DNA from: Clarkia xantiana subsp. parviflora
Taxonomy: Eukaryota; Streptophyta; Magnoliopsida; Myrtales; Onagraceae
Assembly (NCBI GenBank): GCA_036873135.1
Contig: JAPTYO010000007.1
Coordinates: forward strand, 16,474,763 to 16,538,762
Length of the DNA stretch: 64,000 nt
Reading direction: 5' to 3'
Part shown: positions 55,015 through 64,000 of the stretch, piece after piece
Layout of the letters: every line of letters begins with the position of its first letter
Numbering within the stretch: the first letter of the stretch is position 1
Notes under the pieces: generated by a model
What the model saw: the letters and a program-made list of their open reading frames with translations, nothing else
Database searches by the model: none
Told to the model about the DNA's origin: nothing
Made by a program: the position numbers and the translations under genes

Positions 55015-57706
55015 TACCTGTTGATTCAAAAGTCGCACTTTTTCTTCCATGTGAGGAATGATATTTTTTGATGCAACTTCTTGCATTGTATCTTTTATCT
55101 GACCAAAACAGGTTAGTTAGAAAAAGTTGTGACTCCATCATAGCTAATCATAAGAAAACTACGATGTTATTTTGCCATGAGGCACAAATTACAGTACAAC
55201 TTGCCTCGTTAATATCGTCGATGTTAAGGCAGCGACCTAGCCTTTGAGTTGCTGAAGCATCTGCTTTCTGCGAAAAATATTAAAAAGACAATGTTTTACT
55301 AGACCATTCAATCACAGAGAGATCATTATACTGAGTCATTACAAGGAAATCTAAAAGGCCTGAAGCACTTACAAAAGAAGACCATGGGTTTTCCATATGT
55401 TCAACAAGACCTTCCCGAGAAGAGTTAATGCACAATAAATAAGAAGCATTTGCCCCAAAAGTACTCCTCATTTCAACAAGAAACTTTGTAGCCCTACAGA
55501 GGAAGAGGTTATAAGTTAACCTCATAAAAAGAGAAGTTTTCTTTCATGAACGGAGACAATATTTTATTTCCTTCCAGAATTTTTTGCCCAAATATTGGTG
55601 TTTACAGTCATCTGTACGATCCAGCTATAGTCCACTATAATATTAATTAGCTGAGTCTAATTAAAGATGTCTGGTAGAGGAAATAACAAAATAATATTCA
55701 CACACAAAACCCACCCTAAACTTGCACAGGGGTCAGTGTGAGTGAGTAGACATCTAATTGATATGGTATTTCTACTCCATACAAAATGAAACACCTAACG
55801 AAGCAAACAATGACTATTCCAAAAAAACAAAATCTGAATTGAAGAGGAGAGGAGAGGAGATCAACGTACTTGTCTGGGCCAGCATCTTGATTATCATGCA
55901 CTAAAAGATAAAGCTTTGGTATTTTCGGGTCCATTGCACCATCATTGAAAAGAGAGGGTAATTGATCAGTATTAAAAAGGTCGACAAAGCGGTTGACAGG
56001 TAACTGATCCTTCGAAGAAACAGCCAAAAGACCTGCAAGAGAACAATCAGCAGTAGTATACGAAGAACAAGGGAAACTTCAGAAGATTTCTCAGCTGATT
56101 CGCCCTTAATGGACTAGAAGAGATATAACAATCATAATCAGTTTAGAAGCTTACAGGCAACAGGATGGTCAAAAGCTTCATGGGTTGAAAAGGATAATGT
56201 CCGTATAAGCTCTTTATTGAAAAAATTGAACCACGAAGGCAGTATATTGTCGCGGCCTGCAAAAGAAATGCTACTCAGTTTAGATATTCACAATCTCCAA
56301 TACCACGTTCGTATGTGTAAGCAGATTGTTTCTTCAAGTTCAGATAAGAGAGGGAAAATCAATTTTGCAGCCAATTTTTTTTACGCAAAACTAATCAGAA
56401 AAGGCTTGCAGTGGTTGATCTTTCCCTGTTGCATGCTCTAAAGAGTGATCTAAGGTAGGCAAGCTCGACTTTTTTTGTTGTGTATTTTCAATTTTGATTC
56501 AGTTTGAGGGGTTGTGTGGGAGGTGTGTAGCGTTGTCCTTGGTATCAATAGTGAGTACCTAGCCTGCCTACCAAAAGATATATAAATGATCAAAATAGGA
56601 GAATACCGCTACTAGTTTTTTTTTTTCTTTTTCTCTAACTGTTTGCAATAATACTTGTTTATGTATGCCAATTTGTATACCTATGTTATCATGCATCCAC
56701 GTTTTTGTATTTCTATATAACCCATTAACGAAATAACAAAGCAATTCAGCAATTTTAGACATTATGCTTGTGAAATTCAAGATTCTCTCTTAGGGCATGG
56801 TTAAAAATGAGAAATCTGTATCTAAATGTCAATTAGAAGTTTCATTTGGTTTAAAATCTTGAATAGCAGTTATAAAGGCTTCCCCAGAAAAGTAGCACGT
56901 AAAGATAATCAAAAAATTACTTACTAGAGAGTAAGTCATCTATTTGAGGCGAATCTGGATGCAGACTGATACTTTCTTTCTCCCCAGCTTGTGTAATGAC
57001 CTCCTTTAGTCTCTCTTTTGCGACCTAAAGTTCCAACAAGGCAAATTCATTCATTGTTGTAAGAGACTTTTTCTTGTGTGTGTCAATTTATTGTTGATCC
57101 ACTTCAGTCTCAAATAATATCATAAAAAGAAACGATGTCAAGGTAGATGTTCCAGTTTGGCAGTTTGGAATTTCTGCCACGATATTCCAGTTATGGCAGC
57201 CTTATGCAGCTAAGCTAACCCCAAGTGCTGACTCTTGCAAACTTTTTCGGGTTTCTGCTTAAATTTAGCAGTGCCATGACTTGAAAAGCGGCAATGCTTC
57301 ATTATATATATTCCTCTCACCAGAACTTACCTGTAAATCCGGCTGCCGGATATCCGAGGCACCAAACAGTCGCAACTTGAACTTCTGGAGCCGATATGGT
57401 TGATCACTAGCGGTCCTAACAGGCACTGCAAAATACTCCAACATGATTGAACACGCAATTATTAGCTACTTATGAGAAACTCTAGATGAAGCCATTGACC
57501 ACGCAAGCATGAAATCACGAAGAGGCACAATCACGAAGGAGATTACCGTCGATGTTGTTGAATGTGCAGTAAGGGCTGAGCATCTCAGCCAAAGAGAGGC
57601 CGTTCTTCTGGCATGATTCTTCCACCAGAGGCGTACTGAGAACCATGACCACCGGAGTGATCTCGTCCAGCAGCATTTTACCAAGTGGCGTGTGTGCTGG
57701 ATCCAT
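48945..57706 (-). CDS. TRAPPC8: TRAPP complex subunit 8 (TRS85), 28 coding exons
   Basis: Exons (5' to 3'): 57547-57706, 57331-57425, 56925-57024, 56155-56256, 55870-56032, 55373-55493, 55205-55267, 55018-55098, 54811-54905, 54579-54729, 54268-54354, 54015-54134, 53787-53915, 53611-53708, 53413-53536, 52881-52988, 52565-52706, 52377-52487, 52236-52293, 52074-52149, 51743-51922, 51463-51573, 50881-51045, 50636-50794, 50313-50546, 49887-50051, 49566-49681, 48945-49452. Phases agree throughout; 1,273 aa. The N-terminus MDPAHTPLGKMLLDEITPVV and VRTASDQPYRLQKFKLRLFG match plant TRS85. The middle (YAGVQEMMGLTYFMLDQSR, GLWWIEMLKTRDQFKEAA) is helical repeat; the C-terminal half is beta-rich (Ig-like) as in TRAPPC8. 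TRS85 defines TRAPPIII, which activates Rab GTPases in Golgi traffic and autophagy. The intron 55099-55204 has a GC donor; the others read GT-AG. All residues come from genomic sequence only. Confidence 0.93.
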
Positions 57707-59454
57707 GGCCACCGACGACAGGGAAGAGATCAACTCCGCGGAATACAATTCTGATATAGATGAGCTGATAGAATCACCAAGTCAGCTCTTCTGCTGATCT
57801 CTGTGCGAAGATCTCCGGCGTCAATGGAGGAGGATTGAGTAAGACGCTGATCGAATCTGGCGAATGGCGATGGTCGAGAGGTCTGCTGAACGGTCACTGA
57901 TCAGGCCTTCGGTTCGGTGACTAACGGGCTGTAGTGCTCTACAGTTGTTCGTCTCTTCATTCAAAAGGGGCCGGAAGGTACCCAATTCAATTCCGTTTCT
58001 TGATATAGGGCCTGGGATTGATTGAGACTAATATATAAAACGAAAAATGAAAAAATAGGAAAATTATACAGGAACCGAACGGTTAAAAGTAAAACCGATA
58101 AATCCGAAATGAAGCTGACTGGCACGTACCCCATTTTTCCAAGTTATTTTTTGGCTTTTTTTCTAATGCTCCTTTATATATTTTTTAAAAGGGTAGTGCT
58201 ATAGGTGACAAAATACAGACAGAAACTAAGGACGAAAGCTATTATTACCCAAACAGAAAAAAGTGGACCCCATCATGTGCTATTCAGTAAAAATTACGTG
58301 GGTGATTTCTTCACTTTCGTTTAGAGTTTCGGCTGGATTTTCTAGTTTTATATCATTTTCCTTTTTAAAATTAAATTTATATTTATCTTTTAGCTTTGTT
58401 ATTTAGGGTTAATATCAAAATTGCTATCTGAATTTTAGCCCAATTAAATCCTTATATGAATTTTAATTTTTTTTAATTGTCTAAAAAAACTTTCAATTTC
58501 CGAGCAAATTGCTACGTCTGTTATAATTCCCGACAAATTGGACATAAAAGGAACATATGCAGGCCATGTAGGCTCTTTTGAAGTGTATCCAAAATAAATT
58601 AGATAGATAATAAATAAAAATAATTGAAACAAAATACGTTTAATTGGACCTCCCTAAACTTCGACGGTGCATTTCAATAATGAAAATATCTTACTGCAAT
58701 TTGTGAAACTCTCTAGGGTACACATCTAAAAACCTTACATTGCCAAAATTTGCTTTGTTAATGTTCAATTTAACAAAACAGATCTAGCAATCTGTTTGAA
58801 AATTGTAAGTTTAGGTAATCAATTTATAAAAATTAAAGTTCAACAACTTACAATATATGATGAGTCAAACTTTATTCATAATTTTTTATTATTAACCATT
58901 TTATTTAATAATAATAATGTTACTTCCATTAGGATTGAAGGGTTCTAGTGAACATATAGAACTACAATAGTAACTTTTCATGTTTCTTAGAAAAAAAAAA
59001 AAAAAAACATTTTATGGTTTATTATACAATACTAATTACCCCTCTATGATATCATACTGTATTGTTTGTTACTTTTCCGTCTAAAATTAATTTAAATTTT
59101 TTATACTGGTTTTGATTTTTTTTTAGCTTAATACTGAAGTTATATGTTCGTATGGTTGGTTTAGTCGGTAGTCTGAGAGATACAAATATATGTTCTGATT
59201 GGATTGATCCAAGCTAAAACTAGGTTGTGTAAAAGTAATTGGATATTGCAACCAACCTTCTTTCTTTTTGTTATTTCTAAAGGATCGGAAGTTTATTCCG
59301 TATTAAACTTATGTTATATTGTGTTTGCTTATAAATAAATGAATCTTTTGAAAAAAGGAGAAAAAAACTATATGCACGCATTTACATTTAAATTTTATTA
59401 TGAAGTCAAGAACAAAAAAATAAGATGCAGAGTAGATATCAAATGAATGGCAAA
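57707..59454. other. TRAPPC8 promoter side and spacer to the lectin kinase
   Basis: The first 300 bases, GC-richer, should be the TRAPPC8 leader and promoter. The remainder is AT-rich with an A-run at 58991-59008 and no recognised gene; the end is the 3' UTR of the lectin kinase. Confidence 0.5.
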
Positions 59455-62400
59455 TCAAGTAATCGGAGGTAGCAAAGGTGACAAGGAGAAATCCTGATCA
59501 TGAACGTGGTGCATGAGCTCCGGCAACGGCGCCTCAAACCGGAGAATCTTAATAACTTCCCCCGCCTTGGGCCTCTCTCTTTTATCCGGATTGGTACACC
59601 ACAACCCCACTATCAACAAACACTCCATCTCCTTCTCACTAAATTCCCCCTCCAATTTCTGGTCCGCCGCAGTGAGCACAACTCCGGCGAGGTACAGCTG
59701 CCACACCCACCGAATCAGCGGAATGTGGAACTCTCCATCATCGTACGTCCTCCTTCCACACACGAGCTCCAGAGCTACCACTCCGAAACTGTACATGTCC
59801 GACTCTTTGCTAGCTCGACCCTCGTTCAAGTACTCTGGGGCCAGGTACCTGTTAGAGGTATAAAGACCTATTAAATCTTGTCTTCCCGTACAAACTTAAT
59901 TAAGGTTTTAGGACCATTTCTAAACGCGCGTGTTCAAATCTCCCAAAACCAAGTTAAAACTTCAATTTAATGATAAGTTTCACGTGATTGTGCCATCAAA
60001 ATGTTTCCACCTTATGTGGAAGTGATTTGCCCGAAAAAATTAGTACTCTACTTTAGTGTTCTTACTAAACCTGTCTTCTAGGTCCTTAGAGCATCCACAG
60101 TGGTTTTACATAAATTGCATTCTTTAAAGTTGCCACGTAGATATTTATGTACACTTTAAGTAGTACATAAATTTAAGAAACACGTAAAAAACATTTTCTC
60201 TACAATCGTATTACTTAAACATATTCCTTAAATATATTTTATTATTAAATTTTCCAACAATCACCAATAAGATATTAGCATTAATTATAAAATGAATTAA
60301 TTTATAATAAAAAATTGGTTACGTAATACATAGTGCATTACTTAAATTTAAGGAATGCTTTATGTAAAAGCATAAATTTACGTGTGGGTCCCATCTTTAA
60401 GGAATGCTATGTAAAACCACTGTAGATAGTTTTTGTTGCTTTACTTAAATAAACATGTAGGACCCACGTTTACGTAATATTTAGGTAATATCACTGTGGA
60501 TGCTCTTAGAAATGTAAAAATAAATAAAAACTAATCACTTAACCAATTGTCTTAAAATTTGAAGGTGATAGGAGAATTGTGATTTATTTTTTATACTTTA
60601 AAACTCATCTTTATCTATGGGTTGAACATTTTGAAGGTTCAGAATGTGAAACTTTTTAATTAGGGTTTTAACTCGTGATATGGAGATTCGAACATACGCG
60701 CTCTGATACCATGTGAAAGTTTAGTTTAACCATTTGACCAAAGGTTGGACAATTGATTAAATAGTTAGCTTGGCGACCCTAGTTACTGTTGATAAAGATT
60801 AAAGTCACGTAAAAAGAAAGAGTTAACGAAAAGGCGAAGAAGATTTTTCGGTTAACTTATGTAAAATTATAGTTTAAGATTTTACGTCGACATTTAATCA
60901 AGTGATTCGTTTGAAATTATACATTAATATTACCCAAGAGTTCCGACCACTCCTGTTTGTTGGGTCCTCAGAAGTGGGTCCACCAGCTTGGCGACCCCAA
61001 AGTCGCCGACCTTGGTGCTGAAATCGGTGTCGAGGAGAATGTTGGCAGCCTTTATGTCTCTGTGCAGGACGCATTGGCCGGCGTCCTCGTGGAGGTAGTG
61101 CAGGGCGGAGGCTAGACCTAGAGCTATGTTATATCGGACGTCCCACGGTAGGGTGCCCTTATTGCCGAATAAGTGCATGTCGAGGCTGCCGTTGGGCATG
61201 TAGTCGTAAACAAGTAGGAACTCGCCTCGCTCGTGGCACCACCCAATGAACCGGACCAGGTTTCGGTGAACCAACCGGCTTATGATCTTAACCTCGTTGA
61301 TGAAATTCTTCTCCGAGTTTTCGTACTGCGCGAATATACTTTTAACAGCAACCTTCATGTATGACCATATATATATATATATGTATTAGTAAATAGTGGA
61401 CATGTTGTATTAGTAATTATGAATTTGAATCTAACCTGACGCCCTTGAATTGTCCCTTTATACACATTTCCGGATCCGCCTTGGCCGAGCTTCCGGTCAA
61501 GTGCGAACCGGTTCGTGGCAAGCCTCAATTCATGGTACGAAAACTTCCTCGGCAAGGCACCTTTCTCGATCGTCAAGCTAGCATGCGTCACTCTCGACTT
61601 ATTACCGCCTCTAAGCCAAATTCTAACTCTTCTCTTCTTAATCCACCAACGTAAACCAACTCCAACTATCACCAAAAACACACAGCTAACCCCAGTTGCA
61701 ATTATCAATTTTCCCCAAGACCCACGGAACTTGAAACTTTTCTTGCCCTCCAAGTTAGATGAGAACTCCCACGAATTAACCCTGTGCCGCTCGGGGTACG
61801 CCCCCGTGGCAGCCGAAAACCCGATCGTAACCCATTCCGGAAGGATCTCCTTGAGATTAATGGTGTGCGAAAGCAATACTTGACCGTTATAACTAGGGTT
61901 TTCCTCGTACGTCCAGTAAACGCTAAGGTTTAGCGATGTCGAGTTGTACCTATTAAAAAATAACACTTCAACCATAAGAAATTTGAGTTAAATGCACGTA
62001 AGGAGATTAAACGAGTCTCGTAAGGTTTACAATCTCCTTGAACCAATTTAATTCGACTCTGCTCATCGGTTGTGCTTGAGGTTAATTATGGATGATCATT
62101 ATCTCCCAGATAAGACTATATTCCGGTGACGAGTTAGTAGAATTATTATGCACGATCTGAAATGTCCCGATAAATGCTAATAATGAAGTTGTTACAAGTT
62201 ATTAATATGCCAAATTCATTGAACCTAGACAACATATGGACTATGATCATTCATTTCTCATTCGCCTTATTAGAAAAATTGTAATGTTATTAACACATTT
62301 TTTTTTCAATACCTGATCCAGACCAAGGCGACCTTGCCACTGTTAGATGCAGCATCCCACGGCACGTAAACGGCTGAGGCAATGGAGTTTCCGTTTATGC

Positions 62401-62899
62401 CGACATGTTGGACACCCGGGTCCCACTCCTTATTCGGGAAGGTATCGAACTCGACCATTACGACTCGATCACCGTGGTTCAAGTGCATAACTGAGCCAGT
62501 AGCCATCGTGGTGGTATTAAACAGACCCAAGAAGCCACCGGCAGAGTTCGGAGGGATCGAGAACCCCATCGGCGCAAGAAAGAAAGCTAACCCGCCACCT
62601 GGCGCGGTCGAGTTTACGGTTTCGATCGCCATGGTGAACTGGGTCGAGAAATCCGCAGTTTTCCCAGTATCGGAATCCCATATCTGAACGGGTTTGGCAT
62701 ACGTAGCGTGACCGACACGGTAAAGGTAGGTCACCATGTTGAGGTCGACATCTGCGGTTGACAGCGTGGCGTCGCCTTGGTATGTGATTTCAGTCGAACC
62801 GGGACTGAACTGGGTTATGCTGAACGAGACCGAGCCGACCAGAGGTAGCAGAAAGATGGAGATGATGAAGGTGAGGTGGCGAGTTTTTGGCATGGACAT
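59455..62899 (-). CDS. L-type lectin receptor kinase (LecRK-IX-like), 4 exons
   Basis: Exons 62313-62899, 61436-61949, 60934-61352 and 59455-59848 give 637 aa with matching phases. A signal peptide (~1-24) precedes a legume-lectin domain (~25-255) with VEFDTFPNKEWDP and HVGINGNSI. The membrane span is at ~276-298. The kinase has GQGGSGNVYKG (P-loop, ~351), Lys371 in VAVKS, Glu387, HRDIKAANILLD (D466, an RD kinase) and DFG at ~484, followed by YLAPEY. All catalytic residues are present, so an active Ser/Thr kinase at the plasma membrane is expected. The family senses extracellular signals such as ATP or cell-wall/pathogen cues. Unlike most LecRK genes, which lack introns, this one has three; the acceptor before VAVK is an unusual TGAAG. 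Clade IX is inferred from sequence feel and is the least certain part. Confidence 0.92.
60089..60505. mobile_element. PIF/Harbinger MITE in lectin-kinase intron 3, TSD TTA
   Basis: Termini GAGCATCCACAGTGGT and ACTGTGGATGCTC are flanked by TTA (60086-60088 and 60506-60508). Sequence is the reverse complement of the 19009-19422 copy throughout, including CATGTTTATTTAAGTAAAG. It lies within the 1,085-bp third intron, away from splice sites. Confidence 0.9.
60700..60933 (-). mobile_element. Possible LTR remnant with PBS in lectin-kinase intron 3
   Basis: GCTCTGATACCA (60700-60711), the reverse of the Met-tRNA primer-binding site, is directly followed by TGTGAAAG, a possible LTR end (TTTCACA on the minus strand). 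The other LTR end and any internal coding are absent, so only this junction supports the call. The right limit is taken as the exon edge. Confidence 0.35.
61367..61383. repeat. (AT)n in the 83-bp lectin-kinase intron 2
   Basis: An AT dinucleotide run fills a quarter of the intron and lies close to the acceptor before the VAVK codons. Length changes here could affect splicing. Confidence 0.8.
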
Positions 62900-63017
62900 T
62901 GTTATTTAACATTCTCTGGAGAAGAGATTGGAGCTGTTCTGTTTTGCGGCTTCTTGTACGTACGTAGTGTGTTGACAAGGAGAGACGGGATTTTGGCTTC
63001 AAATAGGGTGCAAAGAG

Positions 63018-63023
63018 TTGACT
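63018..63023 (+). promoter_or_regulatory. W-box upstream of the lectin kinase
   Basis: TTGACT about 120 bp upstream of the start codon, with a second TTGACA at about 62972. WRKY factors bind TTGAC(C/T), and many LecRKs are pathogen-induced; relevance here is inference from motif and position only. Confidence 0.35.
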
Positions 63024-64000
63024 TTGATAAAGTCCACCATCACACATCTCTGGATATTTTTCGGGTTAATTAACAAGTTTCTAGCTAAACTTTAACTCTC
63101 TAAATTAATGTGCAGTTTAGTAGTTAAACGTTTTTAAATAATAAATTGCTAGTCAATTTTTGCTAATGTATTAACTCTGTCAATTTTTTTGTTAATAATG
63201 GTTGGAATATATTTTTTTAAATTACTAAAAACAAATTAAAGTTTTACTATAATTTTAAAATACACTTTACAAAAAAAAAAAAACAGTTCAAATAAAATTT
63301 TAGAATTGCACATATTATACAAATTTAATCCCAAATTTAAAAAATTAAAATTAATCAGTTTTTAAATGTTTATGTTTTATACATTTTTTAGTATCATTAT
63401 TTTTGGGTTAGATTTGTTTTTTAATATATTTATTAACGTGTTATTTGGAAATTTAATTTTTTTATAAAACTTCATATCATTATATTATATTGAAAAATGT
63501 TAGGATGTTTTTAATAAATTTTAAAATATTTTCCATCCAAATTTTATGGGAAGACAAACGAAGCCAATATATATAAATTTCAATTAGCAAATTGCTATAA
63601 AAAAAGTATAAGTAGCAAATTACACATTCATGTAAAATTCAGTTAGAAATTTAGTAAATGACCTTGTTTTTTTCTAGTTAATTAATGATGGATTAAACGT
63701 GGTAATCTAACGCAAAAAATAGATGTACTTGTGCTTATTGAGATTTAAAATTAATTATTGAGCTTTTAGGTCAATTTGTAATATTACGCCACATGCTCGA
63801 CAACTGAAAATTTTGAACTTTAAAAAATTATTACATTAAAAATTATACATTAGTTAATATGATATAATAATCATTTAATTGTCTATATATTTTTAAATTT
63901 TTACTTAATGTAGTATTATCTCATTTTGAATTTATAACCCAATAGTCATAATGTTTATGCATTGTCGTATATATATTAGTCACTTGCTCATATGTGAGAT
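63024..64000. other. AT-rich region upstream of the lectin kinase
   Basis: The first 100-300 bases are probable promoter. No gene, RNA or bounded repeat was recognised up to the window end. Confidence 0.5.

Overview
This window is nuclear DNA from a flowering plant, very probably a eudicot. It is AT-rich, its genes have GT-AG introns, and about half of it is transposon-derived. It carries plant-specific families: an ATL-type RING-H2 ligase, NF-YA with a miR169 site, a chloroplast RNA-binding protein, a SYP12-type syntaxin and an L-type lectin receptor kinase. I cannot name the species.

Left part (1-15.2 kb) is mostly mobile DNA. It holds a palindromic foldback element cut by the window edge, two LTR remnants, a 40-bp hairpin tandem array, a LINE relic and two non-autonomous hAT elements with perfect 8-bp target duplications. 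It also holds an almost intact Ty1/copia retrotransposon (8441-13527, minus strand; 203-bp LTRs, TAAAT duplication) whose polyprotein frame is broken only by two in-frame UAA codons. The first host gene is a single-exon ATL70-like RING-H2 gene (15228-15767, minus).

Middle part (15.8-38 kb) is gene-poor. It has one three-exon gene for a secreted cysteine-containing protein (19863-22156), a PIF/Harbinger MITE, a nuclear scrap of plastid trnG-UCC, another hAT element and a 5'-truncated LINE with an intact 961-codon RT/RNase H frame. It also has a palindromic TRIM retrotransposon (31101-31774) bounded by CTAAT repeats, and a hAT element nested inside an older element that also has an 8-bp duplication.

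Right part (38-63 kb) is gene-dense. It contains NF-YA2/10-like (plus), a CP33-like chloroplast RNP (plus), a SYP121-like syntaxin (minus), a 28-exon TRAPPC8/TRS85 gene (minus) and an L-type lectin receptor kinase (minus). All exon joins given were read from the sequence and the reading-frame phases add up in every gene; none has been checked against RNA.

Syntaxin, TRAPPC8 and the lectin kinase all relate to membrane traffic or surface perception, but their adjacency is most simply chance. I found no operon, CRISPR array or obviously new multi-gene system. The most unusual structures are the palindromic TRIM, the hairpin tandem array, the nested hAT pair, and the overlap of the copia polypurine tract with the acidic C-terminal codons.
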